Assembly: GCA_003602285.1 (NCBI GenBank)
Contig: QZVU01000005.1
Span: forward strand, 186,001-250,000
Direction: 5' to 3'
From: Arthrobacter frigidicola
GTDB lineage: Bacteria; Actinomycetota; Actinomycetes; Actinomycetales; Micrococcaceae
Length of the DNA: 64,000 nucleotides
Position 1 is the stretch's first letter, and each line of letters opens with the position of its first letter. Position numbers and translations under genes: made by a program. Below, in pieces: positions 32,280-41,132 of this stretch. Below the pieces are notes generated by a model. That model was not told where the DNA came from, made no database searches, and saw nothing but the letters and a program-made list of their open reading frames with translations.

Positions 32280-33311
32280 TCAGGTCAGGATTGGGGCAAA
32301 GGACCCGAGGAACCCGAAGAGGTCCTTGGGGTCGTCGGGATTGGCCACAAGGTCGATGTCCTCGACGAACCGAGTGCCCTCCACAGCGTCGCGGACGAAA
32401 CGCATGGCCGAGAAATCTTCGATCGCGAACCCGACCGAATCGAAAACCGTGACCTCCTGCGGTGCGGTGCGTCCGGGGGCGGAGCCGGTGAGGACCTGCC
32501 AGAGTTCGGTGACGGGGAAGTCGGCCGGCAGTTGCTGGATCTCGCCTTCGATGCGGGTCTGCGGGGTGAACTCGACGAAGACGGCGGATCGGCGCAGGAT
32601 CGCCGGGTCCAGCTCCGTCTTGCCCGGGCAGTCCCCGCCGATGGCATTGAGGTGCATGCCGGGTTCCACCATGTCGCCGGTGATGATGGTGGCGCGGGCC
32701 TTGTCCGCCGTGCAGGTGGTGACAATGTCCGCACCAGCGACGGCATCGGCGGCGGAGGACGCCACGGTGATTTCGAAACCCAGCGGTGTCAGGTTGCGGA
32801 CCACCTTCTCGATGGCCGCCGGGTCGGTGTCCCATAGGCTGAGTTCGTCGATGCCGAGGGCGCCGCGGAAGGCGAGGGCCTGGAATTCCGCCTGGCTGCC
32901 GGCGCCGATCAGGGCCATGCGCCGTGCGCCGGGCCTCGCCAGCGCCTTCGCTGCCAGGGCCGAGGTGGCTGCGGTTCGCAACGCCGTCAGGACAGTCATC
33001 TCGGTCAGGAACGTCGGATAGCCGTTGGAGACATCGGCCAGCACGCCGAAGGCGGTAACGGTCTGGAAGCCGCGCCCGGGGTTGGAGGGGTGCCCATTGA
33101 CGTACTTGAAGCCGTAGGTCTCGTTGTCGCTGGTGGGCATCAGTTCAATCACCCCGAACGGGGTGTGGCTGGCCACGCGCGGCGACTTGTCGAAGCTCTC
33201 CCAGCGCAGGAAGTCTGCCTGAAGGTAGTCGACGAGGCCCCTGATCACGCTTTCGGGCCCCCGGCTGGCCACCCAGCGGGCCATATTGCGGACATCGACA
33301 AAACGCGTCAC
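32280..33311 (-). CDS. Ornithine cyclodeaminase / mu-crystallin family protein
   Basis: 343 residues; GTG start with AAGGAGG 7 nt upstream. Rossmann motif MALIGAGSQAEFQALAF near 132-148, MTVLTALRTAATSALAAKALARPGA before it, and the substrate-side GFKYVNGHPSNPGRG. The family deaminates L-ornithine to proline with internal NAD+ recycling, or acts as ketimine reductase or related amino-acid dehydrogenase. It is divergent from an Lrp/AsnC regulator, an arrangement that favours an amino-acid substrate. Confidence 0.88.
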   Translation of the reverse strand: MTRFVDVRNMARWVASRGPESVIRGLVDYLQADFLRWESFDKSPRVASHTPFGVIELMPTSDNETYGFKYVNGHPSNPGRGFQTVTAFGVLADVSNGYPTFLTEMTVLTALRTAATSALAAKALARPGARRMALIGAGSQAEFQALAFRGALGIDELSLWDTDPAAIEKVVRNLTPLGFEITVASSAADAVAGADIVTTCTADKARATIITGDMVEPGMHLNAIGGDCPGKTELDPAILRRSAVFVEFTPQTRIEGEIQQLPADFPVTELWQVLTGSAPGRTAPQEVTVFDSVGFAIEDFSAMRFVRDAVEGTRFVEDIDLVANPDDPKDLFGFLGSFAPILT

Positions 33312-33355
33312 GAGCGCCTCCTTAGTGGTCGTGGGAAAAGCTTAGGCTTGGTCCA

Positions 33356-33429
33356 TTTGCACACTCAATGAGCGGGATGCCGCCTTTTTGCAGGGTGGCT
33401 GAGCATTTTGCGGCCCGCCGATGTAACTT
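33356..33429 (+). promoter_or_regulatory. Lrp promoter region with three TTTGC elements
   Basis: TTTGC occurs at 33356, 33387 and 33407, spaced 31 and 20 bp, near whole helical turns. TAACTT at 33424-33429 is 6 nt before the ATG at 33436, fitting a leaderless start for the Lrp gene. Binding of Lrp to these elements is an inference. Confidence 0.35.
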
Positions 33430-33435
33430 CTGTAC

Positions 33436-33867
33436 ATGGCAACACTTGATGACCTCGACCGCCGGCTCCTCTCGGCCCTCCGTGAGGACGGCAGGGCCTC
33501 GGTGGCAAGCCTCGCACGGACCCTCGGCGTGGCCCGGGCGACGGTGAACAGCCGGCTCGACCGCCTCGTCGCGACAGGCACAGTGGTGGGATTCTCCGTC
33601 CGGGTCCGTGATGAGATGGACCCACTGGCCATCCGGGCGGTGTCGATGATCGCGGTTGAGGGGCGGGCCACCGACCGGGTAATCCGCCAGCTCCGGGGCC
33701 TGCCGGAGATCACCACCCTGCACACCACCAACGGCGGGTGGGACCTCGTTGCGGAACTGCGCACGGACAGCCTGGCCCGGTTCGACGCGGTGCTCGGGCA
33801 GATCCGTTCCATCGAAGGAGTCGTGAACAGCGAGACGAGCCTGCTCCTCAGCTCGGTGATGCGCTAG
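33436..33867 (+). CDS. Lrp/AsnC-family transcriptional regulator
   Basis: 143 residues. N-terminal HTH LDDLDRRLLSALREDGRASVASLARTLGVARATVNSRLDRLVATG at 3-48, followed by the RAM/Lrp ligand domain (AIRAVSMIAVEGRATDRVIRQL, TTLHTTNGGWDLVAEL). Divergent from the ornithine cyclodeaminase gene and likely its activator in response to an amino acid. Confidence 0.93.
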   Translation: MATLDDLDRRLLSALREDGRASVASLARTLGVARATVNSRLDRLVATGTVVGFSVRVRDEMDPLAIRAVSMIAVEGRATDRVIRQLRGLPEITTLHTTNGGWDLVAELRTDSLARFDAVLGQIRSIEGVVNSETSLLLSSVMR

Positions 33868-33927
33868 CTGCACCCGCCCTGGCACTGGTGTCAACGGCGA
33901 CGCCGGGGAGCGGTCCGCACCGGCCGG

Positions 33928-34338
33928 TCAGTCGAGGATCGCGGTGGCTTCGACCTCGACGAGAACACCGGGTTCGAAGAGGGATTCCACTCCTATCAGC
34001 GACGCGGGAGGCATCGGCAACGGCAGACCGAGTTCCGCAGCGACGGAGCCGACGCCTGCCATGAAGGCATCAATCTTTTCAGGGGCCCAGCCTGTCACGT
34101 AGAAGGTGAGGCGCACGACGTCATTGAAGGTGGCGCCGGTGCTGGTCAGGCCTTCGTGGACGTTGCGGAGGGCAGAGGCGACCTGTGCGGCGAGATCGCC
34201 TGGCTTCTGCGGTGCTCCGTCCTGGTTCGTAGCAACCTGGCCCGCAACGTACACGTGGCGGGTGCCGGTCGCAACGGCGACGTGGTGGTAGGGGGTTGAG
34301 GGCATCATGCCCTGGGGGGAGGACAAGCGAACGCTCAT
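33928..34338 (-). CDS. RidA-family protein
   Basis: 136 residues; AAGGAG lies 7 nt before the ATG at 34338. HHVAVATGTRHVYVAGQVATNQDG, LRNVHEGLTSTGATFNDVVRLTFYV, and PASLIGVESLFEPGVLVEVEATAIL follow the RidA plan, but the usual Arg of the C-terminal PxR motif is replaced (PPASLIG), which puts it in a RidA subgroup without the classical imine-deaminase arginine. Divergent from an HxlR regulator. Confidence 0.85.
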   Translation of the reverse strand: MSVRLSSPQGMMPSTPYHHVAVATGTRHVYVAGQVATNQDGAPQKPGDLAAQVASALRNVHEGLTSTGATFNDVVRLTFYVTGWAPEKIDAFMAGVGSVAAELGLPLPMPPASLIGVESLFEPGVLVEVEATAILD

Positions 34339-34360
34339 GGAAATCTCCTTCAGCTGGTAG

Positions 34361-34385
34361 TTGGTATCGTTAAGGTACTTGGTAT
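34361..34385. promoter_or_regulatory. Direct repeats in RidA/HxlR intergenic region
   Basis: TTGGTAT occurs at 34361-34367 and 34379-34385, an 18-bp period, with a related AGGTACT between them. The block lies between the divergent starts at 34338 and 34416 and is a likely HxlR binding region. Confidence 0.4.
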
Positions 34386-34415
34386 GTTTTGGACACTTCA
34401 ACGAGACTAGGTTTC

Positions 34416-34793
34416 ATGCCGGATACTGACGCCCATTCCACTGAGCGCTTTGAGCTGAGTGCACCGCACCGGGAGCTCCTCGATCAGGTGCTCGATAAGT
34501 GGTCGCTGCAGGTGCTGGGAGAGTTGTGTGAGCGGCCCTGCCGCTTCAATGAGTTGCGCCGGGCCATTCCGGCAGTTACGCAGAAATCGTTGACCGGCAC
34601 CCTGCGCCGGCTTGAACGCAACGGCGTCGTCGAACGCGTCGTTCTCGACGCCCGGCCCGTAGCTGTGGAGTACCGCGTCACGGCATTGGGCAAGACCCTT
34701 CGAGCGCCGGTCGATACGATCCTTGAATGGGCGGCGGTTCATCTGCCCGGAATCGAGGCGGCGCGCGGACGCTACGACGCAAGCGTCTACTGA
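34416..34793 (+). CDS. HxlR-family transcriptional regulator
   Basis: 125 residues from the ATG at 34416. Winged-helix HxlR domain: LDQVLDKWSLQVLGELCERPCRFNELRRAIPAVTQKSLTGTLRRLERNGVVER, then VEYRVTALGKTL. The usual N-terminal Cys sensor near residue 15 is absent here; a Cys occurs instead in ELCERPCRF. Likely regulates the divergent RidA gene, and perhaps the DMT exporter 52 bp downstream. Confidence 0.92.
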   Translation: MPDTDAHSTERFELSAPHRELLDQVLDKWSLQVLGELCERPCRFNELRRAIPAVTQKSLTGTLRRLERNGVVERVVLDARPVAVEYRVTALGKTLRAPVDTILEWAAVHLPGIEAARGRYDASVY

Positions 34794-34845
34794 ACCGTCC
34801 GATTCCCGCCAGTCCGGTTGTAGAGCTTCCGGTAGGCTCCCCACC

Positions 34846-35766
34846 ATGACCCCGGTGAGTAACGCAGGCCTTGCGCTGCGGTTCGTGCTTTTGGCTTCGG
34901 TGTGGGGTTTAAGCTTCCTGTTCATCAAGGTCGCGCTGGAAGGTATGTCCCCTCAGCAGGTCGTACTCGGGCGGATGGTCCTGGGCGCCATAACGCTGGC
35001 GATCGTGGTCGGGGCCGGACGACACCGCCTTCCTCAAGGCCTTGCCGTCTGGGCGCACCTCTTCTTCATCTCACTGTTTCTCTGCGTCATCCCTTTCACG
35101 CTGTTCGCTGTGGCAGAGACCGAAATCGATTCCGGTCTCGCCAGCATCTACAACGCGACCACACCGCTCATCACCGGGCTGATCGCTTTCGCTGCCCTCC
35201 CGGGAGAACGGCTGACGCCCAGGGCCGCCGTCGGCATTCTGACCGGGTTCCTTGGAGTAGCCGTCGTCGTTGGAGTGTGGAGCCTTGGTGCTTCAGAATC
35301 GAGTCTCCGTGGTCAGATGCTCTGTCTCGGAGCGACCCTGTGCTACGGCATCGCCATGGTGTGGATCCGGAAGTTCATCAGCCCCCTCCGTCTCCCTGCC
35401 GCTTCGGTGGCGTTCGTCCAGGTGGGCCTCGGCGCCGTGACCACACTCGCCCTCGCGCCGGTCTTCTCGACCGGAGCCGTTCACCTCAACGTCCCCATTG
35501 CTGTGGCCATGCTCGGTCTTGGGTGCCTGAGCACCGGAATGGCCTACCTCTGGAACACCCAGATCATCGCGGGCTGGGGAGCGACCATCGGCTCCTCCGT
35601 CACCTACCTGACCCCGGTAGTCGGCGTCGTCGCAGGTGCGATCGTTTTAGCCGAGTCGCTGACCTGGCATCAGCCGCTCGGTGCCCTGATCATTCTGGCC
35701 GGTGTCGTTCTCTCCCGATCAAAGCCCAGGGCCCGCTCAGCCGGACACCGGGTGAACGCGTATTAG
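34846..35766 (+). CDS. EamA/DMT-superfamily transporter
   Basis: 306 residues, 10 membrane helices expected. Two EamA repeats: LRFVLLASVWGLSFLFIKVALEG at the N-terminus and QMLCLGATLCYGIAMVWIRKF after residue 155; LASIYNATTPLITGLIAF in the first repeat and GSSVTYLTPVVGVVAGAIVLAESLTWHQPLGALIIL in the second. Drug/metabolite or amino-acid exporter. It seems leaderless: TAGGCT at 34833-34838, 7 nt, then ATG. A longer frame from 34723 runs over the HxlR gene. Confidence 0.88.
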   Translation: MTPVSNAGLALRFVLLASVWGLSFLFIKVALEGMSPQQVVLGRMVLGAITLAIVVGAGRHRLPQGLAVWAHLFFISLFLCVIPFTLFAVAETEIDSGLASIYNATTPLITGLIAFAALPGERLTPRAAVGILTGFLGVAVVVGVWSLGASESSLRGQMLCLGATLCYGIAMVWIRKFISPLRLPAASVAFVQVGLGAVTTLALAPVFSTGAVHLNVPIAVAMLGLGCLSTGMAYLWNTQIIAGWGATIGSSVTYLTPVVGVVAGAIVLAESLTWHQPLGALIILAGVVLSRSKPRARSAGHRVNAY

Positions 35767-35823
35767 CGCCCAGCCCCATCCACTGGGAACAGTGGATCCA
35801 CCCGTATATCGAGGAGACGAGCG

Positions 35824-36813
35824 ATGAGCGACGATCTAACCTGGCTGCTGGATGCCGATCCAGCGATCCGGTGGCAGGTGCTCCGTGATCTATCCGACGC
35901 ACCTGCGGCCGATGTCGCAGCAGAACGCGCACGGGTAGCCGAGACCGGCTGGGGGAAAGAGCTCCTCGACCTCCAGTCCAACGGGCAATGGGCCGGCGGA
36001 GCCTACTATCCAGACCGCGGCTGGCGTCCACCACAGCCGATAGTTGGTGACCCGGACGGTCAGCCCTGGACCGCAACGCAGCCGACCCTGAGGCTGCTCC
36101 GTGATTTCGGCATCGACCCGACCCATCCCGCCGTCCGGGCAGCTCTGAGCGGGGTGCGACAGCACTCCACCTGGGAGTACGCCGGTGAACCGTTCTTCGA
36201 CGGCGAGGTCGAGCCGTGCATCAATGGAGGAACCGTCGCGATCGGAGCGTACTTCGGCGAAAACGTCGACGGGATCGTCAACCGGCTGCTTACCGAGCAA
36301 CTCGATGATGGCGGGTGGAACTGCGAGGCCGAAAGGGGGTCCACCAGATCTTCGTTCCACTCCACCATCTGCGTGCTGGAGGGCTTGTTGGAGTACGAAC
36401 GTGCCGGTGGAACGACGCCGGTCGCGAACGCCCGGCGGCGTGGCGAGGAGTACCTGCTGGCGCGTAGCCTCTACCGTCGTGCGAGCACCGGACAGGTCAT
36501 CGACTCGAACTGGCTGCAGTTCTCGTTTCCGGTGCAGTGGCACTACGACGTTCTGCGCGGACTCGACTACTTCCGGTCCGTCGGCGGCCCCTGTGACCCG
36601 AGACTGTCCGAGGCCTTCGGGCTGCTCCGCGACAAACAGCAGCGCGATGGCAGCTGGCTGCTGGAAAACACCCACCCCGGGCTGGTCCACTTCGAGATGG
36701 AGGCGGGCGATGACAGGCCGAGCCGCTGGAACACCCTACGCGCACTCCGCGTCCTGCGCTGGCACGACACCAATCAACCCGAATCCAGGGCCCCCGACAG
36801 AGACGAGTTTTAG
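35824..36813 (+). CDS. Squalene-cyclase-like alpha/alpha-toroid protein
   Basis: 329 residues; GAGGAG before the ATG. Repeats of the prenyltransferase/squalene oxidase type are seen: YPDRGWRPPQP, LDDGGWNCEAE near 160, LRDKQQRDGSWLLEN near 280, with helices such as STICVLEGLLEYERAG between. The canonical DXDD acid motif of squalene-hopene cyclase is absent, and the protein is half the normal cyclase length, so terpene cyclisation is unlikely. Toroids of this type also bind or cut other substrates. It lies upstream of the KdpD-like kinase on the same strand, with 71 bp between. Confidence 0.75.
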   Translation: MSDDLTWLLDADPAIRWQVLRDLSDAPAADVAAERARVAETGWGKELLDLQSNGQWAGGAYYPDRGWRPPQPIVGDPDGQPWTATQPTLRLLRDFGIDPTHPAVRAALSGVRQHSTWEYAGEPFFDGEVEPCINGGTVAIGAYFGENVDGIVNRLLTEQLDDGGWNCEAERGSTRSSFHSTICVLEGLLEYERAGGTTPVANARRRGEEYLLARSLYRRASTGQVIDSNWLQFSFPVQWHYDVLRGLDYFRSVGGPCDPRLSEAFGLLRDKQQRDGSWLLENTHPGLVHFEMEAGDDRPSRWNTLRALRVLRWHDTNQPESRAPDRDEF

Positions 36814-36884
36814 AAGGAGTGCGGCAACTGCTCCTCGGGCGTTCGGACAGGTCCCAAGTGCAGATGACCTGCGAGGATTACGGG

Positions 36885-38363
36885 ATGGCTCGATTAGCGG
36901 CACCGGAACTTGGCCGTGTGCGTACCCTCGTTGGATTTGCTTTGGCATTGGCTCTTCCGCCGCTCCTGGAGTGGGGCACGTTCACTGCGGGCGGCGATTT
37001 CCTGGCCGCCGACGTCCTGCTGCAGGTCGCAGGGGTGGTGGCGGTTGCGTTGGTCGGCGGGCTGTGGCCGGCACTGCTGGGCGCGCTGTGGAGCAGCCTG
37101 ATCCTCAACTACTTCTCGACGGAGCCGTTCGGTTCCCTGGAGATCGCCGACGCCGAGAACCTGCTCACCCTCGTGATTTTCGTGGCCGTTGCGGTCTCGG
37201 TGTCCCTGGTGGTCGGACTTGCGGCCCGTCGTTCCAGGGAGGCCGCCATCGCGTCGGCGGATGCCTCGACGCTGGGTGAACTTGCCCGGGGCGTGCTGGC
37301 CGCGGAGGACACACTCCAGGGCTTCCTGCACCATGTCCGCACCCATTTCGGCATGGCAGGAGCCGCGCTGTTTGTCCGGGACGAGGGGGACGAGGGGGAC
37401 GACGCCCGCGCTACCGGGCCCGGCACCTGGACGATGCTCGCCCTGGACGGCACGCCGTCGGCTTCCGAGGAAGGGGATCTGCCGGGACGTAGGACGGCAG
37501 GCGACGGGGATGCTGCAATCCGCGTTCCAGGGGGACTGAAGCTGGTGCTGCACGGCCGGCCGCTGACGTCCCGGGAGCAGCGGCTGCTTGTGGCTTTCGG
37601 CTCCCAGCTCGCGGCGCTGCGTCAGCGTCAGCAGCTGTCCGCCAGCGCCGAGGAGAACCGCCGGCTGGCCGAGGGAAACATCATGCGCACCGCGATTCTG
37701 CGGGCGGTCTCCCATGACCTACGAACACCGCTTGCCGGGATCAAGCTTGCGGTCACCAGCCTGCGGCAGCCCGGCGTCGGCTTTTCCGTTGAGGAGGAGG
37801 ACGAGCTGCTTGGCACCATCGAGGCCTCATCGGACCGGCTGGCGTCGCTGATCGACAATCTGCTCGACATGTCGCGGCTGAGCGGCGATGCGGCGACCGC
37901 GCACCTGGGGCCCGTGCACTGGCCGGACGTCGTGGGCGCCGCCCTGCGGGGGCTGCCGTCGGAGAATGTGCGGATTCTGCTCGAGCCCAACGCTCCCCCG
38001 GTGCAGGCGGACTTCGGCATGCTCGAACGGGTCATCGCCAATATTGCCGAGAACGCGCAGAAGCACGCAGGCAGCGCCGACATCGTGGTCACTTCTGCGG
38101 TTTCCGGCACCCTCCGGGAGGTTCCGGCGGGCGAACTGCGCATCCGCGACCATGGACCCGGAGTCGGCGCGGACGGGATGGTGCGCATGTTTCAACCCTT
38201 CCAGCGCCTGGACGATGCCGGCCCCTCCGGCGTGGGACTGGGCCTGGCGGTCGCCCGCGGGTTCACCGAGGTGATGGGCGGGGAACTGCTTGCCGAACCG
38301 GCACCGGGTGGCGGTCTGGCCATGATTATCCGGCTGCCCCTTTCAACGGGGGTTCGACTATGA
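36885..38363 (+). CDS. KdpD-like sensor histidine kinase lacking the N-terminal sensor domain
   Basis: 492 residues from the ATG at 36885 (a frame from 36819 is longer). The DUF4118 four-helix membrane region is at about 15-110 (LVGFALALALPPLLEWGTF, VAVALVGGLWPALLGALWSSLILNYF split across helices), then a GAF-like part, HisKA with AVSHDLRTPLAGIK (His277), and HATPase boxes IAENAQKHAG, RDHGPGVG, GVGLGLAVARGF. Full KdpD has an extra N-terminal 400 residues (KdpD/Usp) that are missing here. It is coupled by ATGA to a KdpE-type regulator. Potassium or turgor sensing is inferred. Confidence 0.88.
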   Translation: MARLAAPELGRVRTLVGFALALALPPLLEWGTFTAGGDFLAADVLLQVAGVVAVALVGGLWPALLGALWSSLILNYFSTEPFGSLEIADAENLLTLVIFVAVAVSVSLVVGLAARRSREAAIASADASTLGELARGVLAAEDTLQGFLHHVRTHFGMAGAALFVRDEGDEGDDARATGPGTWTMLALDGTPSASEEGDLPGRRTAGDGDAAIRVPGGLKLVLHGRPLTSREQRLLVAFGSQLAALRQRQQLSASAEENRRLAEGNIMRTAILRAVSHDLRTPLAGIKLAVTSLRQPGVGFSVEEEDELLGTIEASSDRLASLIDNLLDMSRLSGDAATAHLGPVHWPDVVGAALRGLPSENVRILLEPNAPPVQADFGMLERVIANIAENAQKHAGSADIVVTSAVSGTLREVPAGELRIRDHGPGVGADGMVRMFQPFQRLDDAGPSGVGLGLAVARGFTEVMGGELLAEPAPGGGLAMIIRLPLSTGVRL

Positions 38364-39034
38364 CCACGGTGCTGGTAGTGGAGGACGAACCGCAGCTGCT
38401 GCGCGCGCTGCAGATCAACCTGCGCACCCACGGCTACCACCCGGTGACGGCCGTCGACGGCGCATCCGCCCTTTCAGCCGCCTCCGAGCACCGCCCCGAC
38501 CTGGTGCTCCTTGACCTGGGGCTGCCGGACATGGACGGGGTGCGGGTCATCGCCGGCCTGCGGGCCTGGACCCAGGTGCCGATCATCGTGCTGTCCGCCC
38601 GCCACGGTCCCGAGGACAAGGTCGAGGCACTGGATGCCGGAGCCGACGACTACGTGACCAAACCCTTCGGCCTCGAAGAACTGCTGGCGCGCCTGCGTGC
38701 AGCCGAGCGGCGCTCTGCCGCGGCCCCGGGGATACCCGTGGTCACCACCGCCGACTTCCGACTGGACCTTGCCGGGAGGAAGGCCGAGCGCCGCGGCGAA
38801 CAGGTTCGCCTGACCCCCACCGAATGGCGGCTCGTCGAGCTGCTGGTGCGGAACCCCGGCCAGCTCGTACCACAACAGAAACTGCTGCTGGAGGTCTGGG
38901 GTCCGGCCTATGCCCGGGAGGTGCAGTACCTGCGGGTGTACCTGAACCAGCTGCGGCGCAAGCTCGAACCGGACCCGGCCCGGCCGCGCTACTTCATCAC
39001 CGAAAGCGGGATGGGATACCGGTTCGAGCCCTGA
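38360..39034 (+). CDS. kdpE: KdpE-like response regulator (OmpR family)
   Basis: 224 residues. Receiver with VVEDEPQLLRALQINLRTHGYHPVTAVDG, phosphoacceptor D52 in LLDLGLPDMDG, and Lys in VTKPFGLEELLAR. The OmpR-type winged HTH at 130-224 (VRLTPTEWRLVELLVRNPGQLVPQQKLLLEVWG, RVYLNQLRRKLEPDPARPRYF, GMGYRF) is that of KdpE. No kdpFABC is in the window; the next gene is a large permease, which is the likely target. Confidence 0.92.
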   Translation: MTTVLVVEDEPQLLRALQINLRTHGYHPVTAVDGASALSAASEHRPDLVLLDLGLPDMDGVRVIAGLRAWTQVPIIVLSARHGPEDKVEALDAGADDYVTKPFGLEELLARLRAAERRSAAAPGIPVVTTADFRLDLAGRKAERRGEQVRLTPTEWRLVELLVRNPGQLVPQQKLLLEVWGPAYAREVQYLRVYLNQLRRKLEPDPARPRYFITESGMGYRFEP

Positions 39035-39139
39035 TCCCCGCCGGCCCGACCGTTCGCATGGAAGGCCTTAGCCCGGAAAGCCGCAGGTGAGGGTGTTAAG
39101 GATCCATCAAGAACCGCTCTTGCCCCACCAGGCCGGGCG

Positions 39140-39145
39140 TAGATT
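39140..39145 (+). promoter_or_regulatory. -10 box of a leaderless permease transcript
   Basis: TAGATT at 39140-39145 is followed by 7 nt and the GTG at 39153, so transcription and translation could begin together. No ribosome site precedes the GTG. Confidence 0.45.
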
Positions 39146-39152
39146 CGAGCCC

Positions 39153-41093
39153 GTGAGCGCAACCCTAGAGCACGTCATCCAGTCCCGCCGGGCCCGCCGG
39201 CTCGGCCACTGGCTCCTCGACGACGAGAACCAGCGCCGGCCCCAGCGGCGGCCCAAATCCACAGTGCAGCCCTGGTGGAAGGTGATGTGCCTGACCGGGG
39301 TGGATTACTTCTCCACCCTCGGGTACCAGCCGGCCATCGCCGCCGCCGCGGCGGGCGCTCTGGCTCCCATCGCCACGCTCATCCTCGTGGCAGTCACCTT
39401 GTTCGGTGCACTGCCCGTCTACAAGCGGGTGGCCCGCGAAAGCCCCAATGGCGAGGGCTCCATTGCGATGCTGGAGAAGCTGCTGCCCAAATGGAAGGGC
39501 AAGGTGTTCGTGCTCGCCCTGCTGGGGTTCGCCGCCACCAGCTTCATCATCACCATCACCCTCTCCGCCGCCGACGCCACCGCCCACCTGATCGAAAACC
39601 CGTTCGCGCCCTCCTGGCTGCACGGCCAGGAGGTGGCCGTGACCCTGGTGTTCCTGGTCCTCCTCGCCGTCGTCTTCCTCCGTGGGTTCCACGAGGCGAT
39701 CGGCATCGCCGTCGCCCTGGTCGCCGCCTTCCTCGCCCTGAACCTCGTCGTCGTCGTGACCGCCGCCGCCGAAATCACGGCCAATCCCGAACCCATCGGC
39801 AACTGGTGGAGTACTATCACCGCCCAGCACAGCAACCCCCTCGCCGTGGTCGCCGTCGCGCTGCTGGTCTTTCCCCGGCTCGCGCTCGGGCTCTCGGGGT
39901 TCGAGACCGGCGTCGTGGTCATGCCGCAGATCAAGGGCGCCCCGGGCGACACCCACGAAAGGCCCCAGGGGCGGATCATCGGGGCGCGGAAACTGCTGAC
40001 TTCGGCGGCCGTGATCATGAGCGGCTTCCTGCTCAGCTCAAGCTTCGTGACGACCCTGCTCATCCCGGCGGAGGAGTTCGAGGAGGGCGGCGAGGCCAGC
40101 GGCCGCGCGCTGGCCTACCTCGCCCACAAATACCTCGGCGAGGGCTTCGGCACCCTCTATGACGTCAGCACCATCGCCATCCTCTGGTTCGCCGGCGCCT
40201 CCGCCATGACCGGGCTGCTCAACCTCGTCCCGCGGTACCTGCCCCGCTACGGCATGGCCCCGGCCTGGTCACGGGCCGTCCGGCCCATGGTTCTGGTGTT
40301 CACTCTCATCGCCGCCGCGGTCACCGTCGCCTTCGAGGCCGACGTCGAGGCCCAGAGCGGCGCCTACGCGACCGGGGTGCTGGTGCTGATCACCTCGGCA
40401 TCGGTGGCCGTCACCCTGTCCGCCCGCCGCCGTGCCCAGCACCCGGCGGCGCTCGGCTTCGGGATCATTTCCCTCATCCTGATCTGGACCACCCTCACCA
40501 ACGTGTGGGAAAGGCCGGACGGCGCCGGCATCGCGGCCCTGTTCATCCTCGGAATCCTCGTGGTGTCGCTTGCCTCCAGGGCGCGCCGGGCATTTGAACT
40601 GCGTGCCGCCGCGATCACCCTCGATGACCAGGCGTTGTCCTTCGTCGCAGCGCAGGACTCCGGGCAGATCTCGCTGATCGCCCATGAGCCCCAGCGGCTC
40701 AACGCCGCGGCCTACCGCCGCAAGTTCCAGCACGCCTGCACCGTCAGCCACCTCAGCCCGTCGGATGAGCCCTTGTTCATTGAGGTCATCGTCGATGACT
40801 CGTCCGAGTTTGAAACGCACCTCCATGTCCGTGGGGTGACCCGCCATGGATTCCGCATCCTCCAGGTCCACAGCTCGAACGTGCCCAACACCATCGCCGC
40901 CGTGATGCTCCACCTCCGGGACATCACCGGACTCATGCCGCATGTCTACTTCCGCTGGACCGAAGGCAACCCCCTGGTCAACCTCGTCAAATTCCTCATC
41001 CTGGGTGAAGGCGAAATCGCACCCGTCACCCGGGAGGTGCTGCGCGAGGCCGAGCCTGATCTGTCCCGCAGGCCGTGGGTACACGTAGGCTGA
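39153..41093 (+). CDS. APC-superfamily permease with C-terminal soluble domain (KimA-like, possible K+ importer)
   Basis: 646 residues. About 12 membrane helices at 35-480, beginning with [20 protein letters not shown] and [41 protein letters not shown] cytoplasmic domain of about 150 residues follows ([22 protein letters not shown] to [16 protein letters not shown]). The N-terminal pattern and the soluble tail are as in the KimA/YdaO potassium importers and related amino-acid-permease-annotated proteins. The gene comes after a KdpD/KdpE pair, supporting potassium as the cargo. The GTG at 39153 is chosen for the -10 box just upstream; a GTG at 39087 is possible. Confidence 0.75.
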   Translation: MSATLEHVIQSRRARRLGHWLLDDENQRRPQRRPKSTVQPWWKVMCLTGVDYFSTLGYQPAIAAAAAGALAPIATLILVAVTLFGALPVYKRVARESPNGEGSIAMLEKLLPKWKGKVFVLALLGFAATSFIITITLSAADATAHLIENPFAPSWLHGQEVAVTLVFLVLLAVVFLRGFHEAIGIAVALVAAFLALNLVVVVTAAAEITANPEPIGNWWSTITAQHSNPLAVVAVALLVFPRLALGLSGFETGVVVMPQIKGAPGDTHERPQGRIIGARKLLTSAAVIMSGFLLSSSFVTTLLIPAEEFEEGGEASGRALAYLAHKYLGEGFGTLYDVSTIAILWFAGASAMTGLLNLVPRYLPRYGMAPAWSRAVRPMVLVFTLIAAAVTVAFEADVEAQSGAYATGVLVLITSASVAVTLSARRRAQHPAALGFGIISLILIWTTLTNVWERPDGAGIAALFILGILVVSLASRARRAFELRAAAITLDDQALSFVAAQDSGQISLIAHEPQRLNAAAYRRKFQHACTVSHLSPSDEPLFIEVIVDDSSEFETHLHVRGVTRHGFRILQVHSSNVPNTIAAVMLHLRDITGLMPHVYFRWTEGNPLVNLVKFLILGEGEIAPVTREVLREAEPDLSRRPWVHVG

Positions 41094-41132
41094 CCCGGGA
41101 CATCCGAGGATCGAAAACCGGAGGAGAAAACC

